From NCBI GenBank assembly GCA_038373885.1, contig JAWZYV010011900.1, positions 186,001-250,000 on the forward strand: a stretch of 64,000 nucleotides of DNA. The letters are read 5' to 3'. Shown piece after piece: positions 23,447-37,317 of this stretch (positions within the stretch are counted from its first letter, which is position 1; every line of letters begins with the position of its first letter). Position numbers and translations under genes: made by a program. Under the pieces are notes generated by a model. It had not been told where the DNA came from. It saw nothing but the letters and a program-made list of their open reading frames with translations, and made no database searches. The stretch is from Cheiracanthium punctorium. Lineage: Eukaryota > Arthropoda > Arachnida > Araneae > Cheiracanthiidae.

Positions 23447-24414
23447 CTAATTTTATAATTATTGAACATTGTTTTTAATTAATTAGGTTATGTACTCTCA
23501 GGATCAGATGTGTCATCTGCTGACGCATTTGAAATCAAGGCCAGATACGGTACGATGGCTTATTTGCTCATAACAATCAAATATTGAAGAAATTTGTCAT
23601 AATTAATTATGGCAGTATGCAGGATAGCCAAGTAACTGGTTACTTGTGATCAGTGGAAGAATTTAAAAGAAAACGTGTTTTTCTTGGAAACTTTTAATTT
23701 GCTATACATACACAATATGTGTAATACAATCTTGTGTTGCAATATTATGGAAATTATGAAATGATATTGTTTTTGTTTAGTTGTTCTCTTGTTTTAAAAG
23801 AATGATAATTTGTAGAAATTGTAATGATTTTTAAAAACAGAAATGTGCTAATTAACCTATTTAAAAATATGCAAAATTGAATAATGAAGATTAGAAATAC
23901 TTATTGGAAATTAGCAAACTTTTTTTATTCAAAAGCCAATTGACATATTCGTACGATTCTTAAAATCCAATTTTGTTTTGACAGTAATCGAGGATAAATT
24001 TCTAGTTTGTAAACTTATAAAGCAGAACTTGTATTTTTATTTTTCTCAGTGATTCTGTATATCATTATTATAAGGTTTATAACTTATAGAAATTTTTCTC
24101 TGCTGTGACCAAAAAAAAAAAACTAATTATTCACTTAATTTGATGCCTATGTGTGACAATTTCAATAAACTTGTCTTGAATTTCCTGTAGATGCATCTGT
24201 AAACTGCCTTTGAAGTTGAGGTACGTTTAATGAATTAGTGCTTGAAAGAATTTTTTTTAAAAATCCATTAACACCCAGCACCCTATTTTTAGGACGATTG
24301 CAAAAATATATAACATTAAATTTAATTTCTGGAATAATAAATCTGATTTCCATAAAATACTCATTGATAAAGTAAAATAGAATCCTTCACTGTTTTATTT
24401 ATATTTGTAGAAAA

Positions 24415-24892
24415 AGTCGAAGGCGGTCTCGCAAGAAAAAAGAAATTAATGTAAAAGATCCTATTTTACTTCCATAAAATGGATGTGTATGTGAATTTTA
24501 CAACTAACCACCCTCATCCACAAAATTGCATTCATCCGTCATTGGAAAAAGAAATGCATTCTTCGTACCCCACAAATGGCGAAAAATTATCACTTCTGGC
24601 ATCAACATATTTTGGAGAATGTGATTAAAAAAAAAAAAAAAATTTTTTTTAAAGCCGGGCACTAATGGTTTAATTGCGGGGTACATAATAAATTTGTGTT
24701 TTTCAACTTACGGTATTTGTGTAATTTATGGTAAATAACTTTTAAATTAGCCCTTTCAAAAAAAGATTTTCTGATCTAAACAAAATGTACAATAAAGTAA
24801 AATATTACCCATAAAGTTTTTGAGGGAAGGGGTGGGGGAGTAGTTATGTCCCTTTCCCCTTTTTTGGATCCGCCACTGTTTGTCTTGAAAAT
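24415..24892. repeat. Interspersed repeat with GGCGG...CCGCC ends, copy 1
   Basis: AAAAAAGAAATTAATGTAAA through ATAAAATGGATGTGTATG matches 27113-27172 almost exactly. The right end TTTGGATCCGCCACTG and the left GAAGGCGGTCTCG look like degenerate inverted termini. Confidence 0.5.
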
Positions 24893-25581
24893 GAAAGTCT
24901 TTTACCCGTAATTAACTCTTGCCTAGATTGAAGCTAAATATATTAAAGTTTCACTTTTAAGTCAGCATTTAAAAATAATTCTTTGTTTTAAAAAGAGTTG
25001 AGAGCTGATGACGCTAGTGAATAAATCTTTTAATTGCTCAAGTATATGTCAAAAAATGAATGAATGTCTTAAAAAGTGATACGCTTTCTTAAAAGGTTGA
25101 ATTGCACTGATTGACCAAACCTATGCTTACAAAATGTACAAACCAGATGATTGATTCATTGGCAGTTTTCAGGGGTACTCCTTGTCAGCCAAATTTGTTT
25201 TTATCTTGTGGCAGCATAGTACTGTTTAGTCTCCCCTTGTGTTGTGCTATGTCCCATACTCTGTACTTCCTGCCGGTATTGTGCTATCATTTTCAGACTT
25301 TTGTCTCTCTTAATTTGCATATGTATAGATTCTTAAAGAATGCATGTTTGTACATATATCATTTTAAATCAAATGCACATCTGTTAACATTGTCATTAGG
25401 GCAAAAGTTATAATCCATTCTCTTGAAAGTAATACTTGTATGGTGGCAAAATTTGCATGTCTGTGAAATGTAGTTTTCTGCATGCATTTACATGTGAATG
25501 TTCTAAAATCGTCATACCAATATTTGATTAAAGATTTTCCCCTAAAAATGTTTAATACGCACCCATCAGTGCACATTAATA

Positions 25582-25741
25582 CAGTCAATTCACGATTTTG
25601 GGACCCTTGATTTAGCAACACTTCCCGATTTAACGACCCTCTGATGAAAACCTGACCATTTTCTTATACCTTTTATAAACTTTTGATTTAGCATCCCACT
25701 TGTCGAGGTCCCGTAAAGGTCGTTAAATCGTGAATCGACTA
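25582..25741. mobile_element. TA-flanked MITE, 160 bp
   Basis: Left TA|CAGTCAATTCACGATTTT, right TAAATCGTGAATCGACTA|TA. Inverted over about 18 bases with few mismatches. TAGCAACA/TAGCATCC-type internal repeats. Same terminal logic as the elements at 7109 and 12339. Confidence 0.7.
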
Positions 25742-27075
25742 TAGTTGTTTTTTAATTACGTTTTACTGTAGATTAAATTTTTTTTTAATGATTTTATTAA
25801 AGATGGTTGCTGTAAAAACACCCCAATTTCAAAAATTCATTCGTATTTTGGCCTGTTGGTGGTTAATCGGTTGTTGATGCTGATCTTGAAAATTCCCTCA
25901 TAAATTTAAATTTTATTGAAATTAAAATTGGCCAATATTTTCTAGGATAAAATCTTTATATGCTTGTTAGCATTGTTTTTATATTTAAGTTTGACTATTA
26001 GAAAGAACAATTACTGTCATGGATTTTGAAGAGAGTAAAATAAATTAACAAATGACATTAAGTACTGAAAATCATAGAACAAGGTTTCCTCATATGCTAT
26101 ATATTATGAACTGAATACTTAAGTTATTTGTTTTTTATAGTATATTTAATTCAAAATTGTTGTTATTTATACTTTTTATACAAGTTTTAACTGTTCTTTT
26201 TTTTAATGCTATTTAACTGTATTTAAAAGCTTCTTTCCCTATATCATGTACTGTTAATTATTAAGGCTGTTCTTTGGAGAGACGATGAAAATAGTTGTCA
26301 GACCTTTGACAACTTTTAAAATAAATTATTTCTCAAACATTCGAAATAATGCAGAATGTTTCCTCACAAAACTATGCTATTTCACTTTATAAGCAATAAA
26401 CTTATATACCTTATGCAACTTTTAAGAAATAAATAAAATCATAAGCACAGAATATACCTTGCGAATCACCTAAGGTCTCACCCATTTAAAAAAAATAATG
26501 TATTAAAAGCTTTTATCCCTGCATGTTTAAATCTTATAGGTTGATTGTTGTGTTTGAAAGGCGCATGGTGCAGTTCATAAAGAGTCCTTTTTCTAGTAAT
26601 TTGATTTAGAAAAAAAAAAAAAATCAAAAGTTGCATTTTTTCTTAAAAGAACAACCTTTGTGTGAAATTTTTTTTAAAAAATTGATTTTAATTTATTGGC
26701 ATATCGGTAAATGTGATGTCCAGAAGTTAAATGTTATCGTTCTGATTTGCTTTTTATAAGTAAATATTTTAATGCAGCTTAAAGCTTTTTAAGATAATTC
26801 CTTAAAATTCAGTACTTATATTCAAAGCAGCTATAATTTAAATTTATTTTTAATTTGGGTAAAAATACTAATACATAATTATTAGGGAAAATTGAATTTC
26901 AGAAAGTCCAAATAGTTATCACATTTATTATAGATAACTCTCATTTTTCCAAACGAAACATGTGGTATAATGAATTTAAGTCGGATTTCTAACCTTACAA
27001 TCATTAATATTATTCGGACAATTTTTTTCAATGCTGTGCTGCAGTTGAATCTTGTTTTAGCAAAGTCCATACAGC

Positions 27076-27200
27076 AAGGGCGGATTAAAGGGAGGGGCAA
27101 CCTCACCCCCGAGAAAAAAGAAATTAATGTAAAAGACCCTATTTTACTTCCATAAAATGGATGTATATGTTAATCTTCTAACGAACCGCCCCCACCGACA
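27076..27200. repeat. Interspersed repeat, GGCGGATT family copy 2
   Basis: AAGGGCGGATTAAAGGGAGG followed by the block shared with 24436-24500 (CTATTTTACTTCCATAAAAT). The right end is not clear. Related ends occur near 31,188-31,215 (GGGGGCAGTTGCCCCC, GAGCCGCC) and 31,862-31,900. Confidence 0.5.
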
Positions 27201-30200
27201 AACTTGCAATATTCTGCCTCTGCCATACAGCAAAAATCTCACTATAGCGAAGACTTTAGTAATACCAAAATCATATAATATAGGAGGCACAATATCGGTC
27301 AAGAAAGTTTCTTTAAGAGGTAAATGATTTTGCTGGTCTCTGACTTCGTTAAAAAGGTATTCGACTGTAGTACATCATCTTACTTAATGGATCCCCCTCC
27401 AAAATTTTAATATTAATTATTTGTATTTATGCTACATTGAGTTAATATTTTTCATACCTTTAATAAATGAAGTAAAGTTTTATGAATTTAAAATTTAGTT
27501 GTTTTTTGAGTAGCACTAAATAATGCAATCTAATTTCATACAATTGTTTTAATGAAAACATTATTAAAGAATTGTGGATGCTTTTAGGCTGTATAAATGC
27601 ATGATGTGAGAAAGGAAAAAACAAAACAATGTAAAGTTTAAAAATCTCAATTTAATGTATAACCACAAAAATTGAAGATCATGAAAATGCTACATAATTT
27701 CATGTATATATATAGTGCACTAAGTTTAAAAGTTAAAACTTTTTGTTTGTAACTGCAAAGCAGCTGATATTATTTAAAATTGTTTTAGATTGTTAGTAGT
27801 ATTTAGAGCAGAATTTTTTGATAATGGATAGATATAATTTTGGATCTTGTGTTATTGTTTAACGAAACTATCTGGTATAGAAAATGTGTAAGTTATTTTA
27901 CCCATATAGTAATTAATTAGAATATGAAGAGTTATTTTGATTAATGGTATAATCTTTCTATCTAGCAGATGAGCTTTAAAGGTATGCTGTCCATATAATT
28001 TATAAATTGCGTACCATTGCATACCTCAGTATAAAAAAAAACCTGCTATTTTAATATGTATGTATATAATAACATTATATTGTGTACTAAATATTAAATG
28101 TCAATAATGAATGTATAAACCAAACCAAATGCAGAGGGATTAAAAAAAAAAAGTTGATTAAATTTATTAATTCTGGACTTGAACCAAATTTTGTTTTCAT
28201 TTTGGTTCACTGGCTAGTTGAGAGGAAAAAAAAATTTTTTGACTAATGTACCTCCTTCTTATAATGAGCTATTTTTTATCAACCACTTTTTTAAAAAAGG
28301 CAGAAAAACAGCCTAAGAAGAAAATACTTTTATTTGGCTGTCTCTAGATTTTTGGATTTTGAAAATGTTAGAAGGCTCGCAAGAATTGTTATTGAACTGA
28401 AACTAACCAAAGTTGAGCTAAATATATAAATAATAATGGTTTGGGTCAGACTCGGTCTGCATTTTAATAATCTTATCCCAAACCCGCTTTTCATTAATAA
28501 AATTTGAGTAGTCTGGTATTTACTATAAAAAATTTGAATAATTTTATATATAATTTTATATACCAATTAAAATATATTTAAGATTGGTGCAGTTAAATTT
28601 TTTTTTTTTTTTAAATTTGTTATTCTAGAAAAGGTAAGCAGATGTGAAGAAAATGTCAATTAGATGCTAATCCCAGAGTAGTATAATGTACTCAGAAATT
28701 TTTAATGTTTTTGTGAAATGCATTTGGCTAAAGTTTGTATAAAAAGTTAAGAGTAGAATGATGTTTGTAAATGCATTAAAATTTGCATTGTCGTGTGATA
28801 TATACATTCTTATAAAACTTCATTTAGTGATATAAATGTATGAAAACTTAAAATTATTTTTATTGCACTGTGAAACGTCATCTGCAAATTAACCAGGGGG
28901 CCATAGAGTAGTATCAGGAAGTTCCTTCATGAAACTTTTAAGGCGATGTATAAATAGAGCATAAGAAATTTTTTACCTTTACAAATAGCCTAGAATTATT
29001 ACATGCCGTGATCTTCTCTAAAGATTTTCTTAAAATGCCATTTGAAGGTGTACTTCAACCATGCTTACATATACCCCCCCCCCCAAAAAAATAAAATAAA
29101 TAAAATAAAATAAATTTAAAAAATTCAATTTTTTAATCAACAAAGATTTTATAGCTTTGTTTCAAATTAAAATTTCAAATTTCGTTTATAATTCCTACAT
29201 TTTTCTCCCGAAAAATTGTCTAATAAATCATTTAATCAAATTTTAGGCCTTGAACCTCCTTTGGTTCCATTTGATGGAGGTAATAGTAAAAACATTGATT
29301 CTAAATGTAATATAAAATTTGTTGAGTTTTGGAGCTGTAAAATAACTTTTGTTTTGCCAGTTGAAGCATATTTTTGCCGACTTTGTTTTATTACTTCAAA
29401 TCTTTTGTCAAATTAAGATCTTCAGAATTACTTAATTATTGGTACTAAAAGTGTTAAATTGTGTAAATATAGACTTAATATGGTAAAACTCGAGATTCAT
29501 GTTTGCCAGTTTCAATGTAAGAATAATAAGCTTGTCCTAACTTCATTGTAAAATGTAAAATAAATTACTAAAAAATTACCGTCCACATTGATCAGGAAGT
29601 GAAGTCTAAAAAATATTTACAAATAAACAGTTAGATGAGTGATGTGCAATACAAATATTTTGTATGTTGTTTTAAATCATGTATAATTAAATTGCTTAAT
29701 CTAAGTTAAATTTTTGGAAATAACCCATTCAGAAAGCTGTTTTCATATTTTTTTAAGCTAAAAGTAATCTTGTACAGAAAAAAAAGCCTATTTTTTGCAG
29801 AATTTGAGAATGGAATGTACAGTGACTAATAATTTATTATGTGCCATTTTCTTTAGTGTACTCTGTATATACATATGTATTGTTTCTGTAAGAAGGAAAA
29901 AAAAAAAAGTGTAAATTGAAAATTTTCAGAAATTTCAAAATGGTTTAATCATATCAAAATGACTTTGTAATCATGATTGTTACTTTGCAGTTTTTATCTT
30001 TTTCATTATTTGTATTTATAGAATTTTTTCACATTTGCAATACTTGATTCATATGCGATGTTACAAGATATGTCAAATATCAGGTTTTGTGTTTTGCAAT
30101 ATTAGATTGTAAAACATCCGTTTGACTTGCAAATCAGCAGTTTAGCATGCATTTTTCCGTCACCACCTTCTTTTTAGGTTTTTATCTTTTCACATACATA

Positions 30201-33200
30201 CCCAAGAAGAACAACAACTACATAAATGTTAGATAATGTAAATTTGGGATCAATATGTCAAGGAAAATTGACAAAAATTAAAAACAATTTTTAGTGTTTT
30301 GTTATGGTTATTTTGTAAATATCATCTGTTTTTAGAAAGACAGTTTTCTTTGAAGTATGTTAGAATTATAGGATTAGAGTAAACTGTGTTTCTTTAGAGA
30401 ACTCGGGCAACTGCAATCCGTGCTATGCATTAGGAAGCATAGTAACATGTCTGTTTTCCACCATCTGTACTATAGTACCTCAAACTTCTTCTCATAATGC
30501 TTTCAATATTTCAGATGGTGAAAACAAAAATTTAGATCATCCAGTTTACACATCAATTATGTTGCACATTTTATCCCCGTTGATTTTATTCGAAAGTATA
30601 ATTAAAAAACTCTGATCTTTTTAGTTAGGTATTTCTAAATTTAGTTTGAATGCAATAGTATCTACATGTGTTTATATGTGTGTTGCATGCATCTCTTTTA
30701 GCTAGCTAAATTATATTGCTGCATCACTCTAGTGAGCATTAATATACGAACAAGCAAATTTGTCATTATGCCTCAAATTTAACAAGGTGTCTTATGTATT
30801 GTTTTTTATGGTATTATCATCACTTATTTGTTTCATTTTCAATGTTACTGCTTGTTAAATCACAAACATGAATTTTATGTGATGAATATCATTGGCAGCT
30901 GGTGCCACAAAAAAGTGGGAGAGTCAAAAGAGATGCGAATATGTGGGTGTGCAAGAGGGTTACAGAACGTTTTGTTGTTGTATGTTAGGTTATATAATTC
31001 AGTTTTAACGTCATTATTGATTACTATTTATTGATTTAATGACCTTCAGAGGTGAACTCTTGCTAGCTTGTATTCCTTTTCTTCTCTCTTTGTGTATTGG
31101 ATTTCCCTCCATCGTTTTTCGGTGGATTTTTACTTTTGAACTTAAAAGAGTGGTAGCTTTGAAAGCTCCTTTACTTTTGGAAGTGAGGGGGCAGTTGCCC
31201 CCCAGATGAGCCGCCTATGATGAATACTTACATTAAGAATTCTTAAATTGCTTTTCTTTTGCAGAAAAATGAGGTTTTGAACTATTTAGGACATAACTTA
31301 TGAAAAATATGTCAGGCAAATGGCGCATCCTTGGGTGTCAATATATTTTTGATGCTTATGGAAGTTTTTGTGCAAATGTTTCAAACTTAGCAAATTAAGT
31401 TTGCTTTCAAGTTCTTTCTTGAACAATCCTGACATGGATATGCTATTCTGTGCAGCTCTTTAAACTTTTGTAATGTTAGTTTGCTGTTACTTTCTTTCCT
31501 TTTTACAATATTTACAGCTGCGTGGTACAGTTAATTAACACTGTAACAACTATTTTGGTTTAGTTTTATCAAAATATCGATAAAAAAGTGGATCTTGTTT
31601 AACTAATTTTACAAAAATTTAATGTATTCTAAAATTTTTATACATCCTTAATCTCTTCACAGGATTTGCATAATGCAAAAATTTTCTTTGAGCCTAGACA
31701 TGCATATCTGTCATAGGCATAGTATCAGGGGTGCATGTGCCTGCAAGCTGTTTCAAAATCTTTTGATTTTCAATGTTTGTTTGGAAGTTCAAAAGGAACT
31801 TCCCTTTTGTGCTCTGAAAGTTGATGTACTCCCCCTCCCAAATTTTCTGTCGCAGTATGCAAGGGCGGCTCCAGACTGAATTCTCAAAGGGGGGCAATTG
31901 AATTTGTGGCATCATGAAGTATGTAAAGTTGTAAAACAAAATCTAATAATCTAAAGTAAAACAAATCAATTGATAGTCATGATTGTTTGGTTCTATAATA
32001 ACAAATTTGCTTGGTTTGTATGTTAATTGCTTTGATAACACAACGCTCTTCCTTAATCTGTTTGATAATTTACATTTTCTTTTTAAGATCTCTATGATCT
32101 CATTCAGTACAAAGTATGTACAGATGTACGTCTTATCTTGTAGATAATTGTTTTCTTCATATCGTTTTACTACCCGTTTCTGCATGTTGCCAATAGAGAT
32201 TTTTGTTCAAACTCTAATGTACAAATTGTAAGTTTTCACAAATTAACAAATGAAATGCATGTAAAAAAAAATATAATCTGAAACATTTGTTCTGTAATCA
32301 TCTGTAAATGCATATTCATGTAATATAATGTTGAATCACTTTATTTATTAAGAATATGTTGATTATTTGTGTCAGGTCAAAATATGAGAGAATATTTTTT
32401 TTGTGTGTGTATGTATGTGTTGTAAGAATAGTTCTTTTCCCTGATTCTGTAATGAAAATCTTTGACAGCATTTTCCTACAGTCATAATTATTTGGCTTTA
32501 TGAAAGGGCCCTTCAGTATCGCAGTAAGTAAATTTGGTAGGATAATTTACATTTATATTGTTGCCCAGTGGTGCTCACAAGAGTGTTCTAGTGGGTCTTA
32601 TTTGTATTCAGTACAAAATTAGTTTGAGTTTTTTACTATTATTAATAATATTGGTGTTCCAGTTTCTTCATCCTCGTTAAAAGAATAGTAGTGCTTGTAT
32701 TTTTTTTTTTTTCTGATTTCAATCATCTGTAGTTAATTTTTAATTTATTTACTCATTACAACAAATCTTTACATAGCAAAAAAAGTCTACTTGATATGTT
32801 AGTCTTCAAACGTCAGTGAAACATTAAACAAAATATTTGCATTATTTTGCCCCTTCATATAAAATGCAGTTTAACAAGAACACATAGCAAAAAAAGAAAC
32901 TGGTGTCAAAATCCAAAATTACAAAAAAAACTTGGTAAATAACATGCAAAAAAAAAAAAGTATCTTGTACCTTTTTTATGACATTACAGAGTTTTTAATT
33001 TATTTTGCAGTCAGTGTTTACTCGATGATCGGATGAATGCTAACTACAATCCACTAATTTTGCCACCATTATAGTTCTTTTTTTTTTTTTTTTTCTAGAC
33101 AAATTTGTGGCAAGCCCCACATGTAATTATTTTAAATTCAATTGCAAGGTGTGAAGAAGTAATTTTTTTAATCAGTGAAAATGTTCCAAAAGAAATTACA

Positions 33201-33599
33201 GCAGCGAAAGGAATTATATCAGTTGAATCTCATAACAAAATATACGATGTCTTTTGCACTTTCAAATTTTTAGCTTTATTATGTACTGACATTTTCCATC
33301 AACATATTCTAATAAATAAATCCGTTGTTATTAGTTATTTTGATGTACATAATGAAAGTGCCATTTTTTTAAAGCTGTTAGATGAATCACAAAAAACAGC
33401 TAGATCTTATGTTGCTCATGTGTTTTTTCTCCTTCAGTGTTTTAATATATTTTTTTTTTCTATTTGTTTGCAATCTCGTTTTTTATTCTTATGTATTCTA
33501 AGAAGCCAAAATAAAATATTCTTAAAGTATTGTGTGTTTAATTCTTGTTATTTGAGTATTTTTTCCATCCATATTTTCCTGGTCGAAGATAAAAACCAG

Positions 33600-36500
33600 T
33601 AGCATCTTGGCAATCAGTTTACAAATATCAAAACAACGTTTCTTTTACCTTTCCCCTCATTGATCAGCTAAAAAAATCTTAAATAGCACTCAAATATTAA
33701 AATACATATTAGCAAAATTGAATGACGTGATAAATTTTCAATTTAAGATAATTTTGTATTGCAAGATTGCATCATCCCAAAAGGACTTTAAATCTGCATG
33801 TCTTCAAAGGGATTTCTTATGTTATACACAGACATGAGTCTACCTACTCCACAGCACTGTGACCTGTGATTTTTTTTAAAATCCTGCTGTGACTTTTTTC
33901 CCACTATACTTTAGAGCCTCACCAAAAGGTGAGAGTTTTCTTAATATTGGCACTCCTCGAAAATTGCTCGAGAATGCAAAGAGGACTTTGGACTAGCATC
34001 TCAAAACTTCAATGTAACTTCTCTCACTGGCAACTTTTTGCTAAGCTTAGTTGGAATTTTTGCTTAAAAGGAAGTTTGTGTAAAATGCAACAAACATTCA
34101 AAAAAATTTTTTGTCATTGCAAATTTCCATCCACTTTGGGCAGCTCTAATCAGCAACTTAGTTTTCAGACTTTCTTCTATAAAATTGGTTTGAATTGAAA
34201 ATTCCAACTCATACATCAAAAATTATTACAGTATCGGCCCAAATATAATACGGTGTTTTTTGATTGATCATTGCCCGTAAAAAACTTGACTCCAGCTAAG
34301 AGGCCTAAATATAGGGTTTTCTAAATATCTTGATGAAAAATTTTGGGGTTGCGTTATATTCGGACCAATATGGTACATCAAAATTCTTGTCAACACTTCT
34401 TTTTGAAAGAGATACAATATCTAAAACTTTCAATGACGTGATTGTGTCCAAGACAAGGACTCTCCTAAATCATCGAGTTTGTTGTTTGAGCAGTCACTTT
34501 ACTTATATACTTTCTCTCTTTTACCCCTCCTTACCCAAATTCTTATTTTCTCTTTAACAAAAATTAGCAGATTATGATCATTGTTGAGGACACCCCATTA
34601 TTCTAGTCTGTGTATTTTATTCAATGTTAAAAGGTTCTCCGAGAGGGAGTTCCTAACAGAGATGAATTATTTTCACAAAATTCTCGTTTCCTTAAAAATG
34701 TTCCAAGTTAAAACACAATCACTTCTTTCCTCTTGATCACTTTGTACCCAATAAAATCAATAACTGCATTATCGATACTGCTTCTTTTGAGCCACTAAGA
34801 TGAAATTTCCTAACATTACATTTACGATCTTTCCAAATCCCAAAATGCACATACTTACCTTTTCTAGTGCATAAATTCGAGCAATTGCAGCATACAACTT
34901 GCACCTTCTTAAAACAGTATTCAAGTGCAAGTTAAATTTCTTAAGTCAATATTGTATAGTATTTTATTATATACTAAAACATCTACTTTTTATAAATATT
35001 TTGTTGAATGTGTTTTGCAAAACTATTCAGATATTCTAGGACACTTGGCTTACACTCGAATACTGTTTCACATGTGCATACTCTTTTAAAAATACGGGTT
35101 AGGACCTCTTAGAAAGTCCCCTAAGGAGGGCAATCCTGCCCTTCGGAAAAGATAAATCTGGTCTCAGAAATTTGACTAGTGCTGTTCATCTAGTGACAGC
35201 ATTGATTGTGTGGCAAGAAGTCTGATCACTGGAGTTCCTTCCTACTCTGGTATGTTATAAAAATTTGCATAAGTTGTATTTTCTGTAAGTCTGCTGCAAT
35301 GGCAACAGTCATAGCAGAATCTGATTGGGTAGTGATCTCTCTAGGAAGTCTATATAAAAAAGGAACAATGCTAGGGCAGGGTGGAGGGGGCCCGGAGGTG
35401 GGAGACTATTTATTGACAGATTTTTAAAATCATCAATGGCTGTAATGTGATTTAGGATTGGATTATGATTGTAATCTGAAGTAGTTACAATGACTGATGG
35501 ATTAATGTCATTATTTGGATGCAAAACATGAATTTTCACTCATACTCAACAGAATGGCATAATAGTTCTTTAGGAGTAATAGTACAATTTCTGACATTGG
35601 TTTTTGCAAATGAAAGCTTTGTCCTTTGATAGTGAATACCATTTCCCAATGCCTTATACATGTATGTGTATATCATGGTGTATATGTATCAGGGAGGTAG
35701 AGACCCACAGAGAAATGCCCATACAACAAAATGGCATTTTTAACCTTCGGGAAAAGATAAACATGGGAGTCAAACGGTAGTGGCGCCCTCGTGTGGCTAT
35801 CAGGTGTTTATCATATGGTGCATATGCATTTGTGATATAAATACAACTTTTACAAAAATTAGAATCCTATCCTTTTGTTTCAAATAATGTTTTTCTAAAC
35901 AACCGAACAGTGTTGAGCTTTTTCACCTACATCATTATTATTACGTCATACCTTAACCAACTTTTTTTGGTCAAACATTTGTCCTTGTAAGAAGGTGATA
36001 GGCCAAAAAAGTCGCTTTGTACCCCTGAATATCAGAGTCTACCAAAAAAACAATTCAGTGACATCCCGTAAAAATACTCTAGAGGGGAGCCGATCTTACC
36101 TAGCACCTCCTATTTCCATACATGCAGGATGTCACTTTTCTAGCTAAGTGCAGTTCAATGTTCCTCTCCAGGTCTCCGTTGATGTGTTTATATATATATA
36201 TATGCAGGATGGTTATAGTGAAATTCCCAAAATACAGCATTCTGCAGCCGATTGCCATCAAATTCAACATATGGACTTTCATAAGATGCATTCAATGAAG
36301 TTTTTCAAAAAGTTTAAAACATTTTTCACTAGGTGGCCCTTTTGCATGATGAAATCAGCTCAAAAAATAGCCTAATTAGTTAATAAATGCTCAAAAACTA
36401 TTGAATTAATGTTGAAATTGTATGTACATTTTGAATTACCCATTTCCATTGTTCAATTTGCTGTTTTTTCATACAAAATGCCACCTTCTGGACATTTTTT

Positions 36501-37315
36501 TTTTCAGTATTCTTCAAGCACATTTAATGTTTAGTCTGCATACCAAATTAGGTTACAATCCATTCATACCCATTTTACTAGTAGAACCCTGTTTATAGAA
36601 GTTTAACCTTTTGAGTCTAGTGTCATGGAAATAAACATTTACTCTATGGCAAGATATTTTGCAGAGTCTACATCTTTCATCACTTTCGTTGAAATGTTCT
36701 TTCATAAAATTCCCTGGAAAGAAAAGTACACCTGTAGAAATAGGGAAGAATGAAATGGGATGACTGTCATCCCAGCCAGATTCTAAAGGTCAATTATAAT
36801 ATTTATTGAAGTACCGATATAAATATATTATAACAGTAGACTTTTTCTTACTTTTACACAACTGTACTTCGAAAGATTATAGTGTGCATTTTCAGTATTT
36901 CAAAAGGCCATGCGATTGATGTTCTAGCCTTTTAGAGAAAAAAAAAAAAAAAACCTGCTGTAATCAAAATGAGTCATTTTGAAGATTATTTCATGTGTAT
37001 GATAAGCGCATTTTAAAAAAATATTGCCTTATTGAAAAGGAGAGGACATTTTAAATTCTTTTAAAACTTCAGGATTCTATATATATATATATATTTTTTC
37101 AAAAATAATATATCTTATTCCAAAAAAGTATATTGTTACTTTCTTTTATGAGGTTGTAGAAATTGCAAACCTTGCTGATTTTGAATTTCATGAGCCAAGT
37201 AAAATTCATATTATTTTCAGGTCAGAAGTAGAATGTTCAGATTTAGTGAGATTGTGACAGAGTAAAAAAATTTCAGACACTATATTCTACAAAATTTGGT
37301 TGGTGGATAAGTAAC
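33600..37315. other. Intergenic, repeat-rich, no gene seen
   Basis: Contains the MITE at 34229, a SINE scrap near 35,100-35,135, and a TA run near 36,190. Small ORFs around 33,929, 34,330, 35,206 and 36,148 are AT-rich chance frames. Confidence 0.55.
34229..34373. mobile_element. TA-flanked MITE, 145 bp
   Basis: Left TA|CAGTATCGGCCCAAATATA, right TATATTCGGACCAATATGG|TA, roughly inverted over about 24 bases with several mismatches. The GGCCCAAATATAATACGG wording resembles 1668-1871. Confidence 0.5.
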
Positions 37316-37317
37316 TA

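Larger units (their letters stand above)
23447..33600. other. AT-rich stretch after the receptor stop; 3' UTR of unknown length then intergenic
   Basis: No exon or conserved protein is apparent. AATAAA occurs at 24164 and at later places, so the transcript end cannot be fixed by eye. Repeats inside are listed separately (24415-24892, 25582-25741, 27076-27200). An open frame of 165 codons at 33105-33602 is compositionally biased and matches no family I know. 28,000-32,500 looks free of obvious transposons. Confidence 0.5.

Noticed and set aside
24164..24169. AATAAA as the receptor poly-A signal
   Set aside because: AATAAA is frequent by chance in DNA this AT-rich; no way to pick one without transcript ends.
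33105..33602. 165-codon open frame on the plus strand
   Set aside because: Phe/Ile/Ser/Leu-rich, low-complexity stretches from T-rich DNA, no family pattern, no splice context. Chance is likely in this composition.
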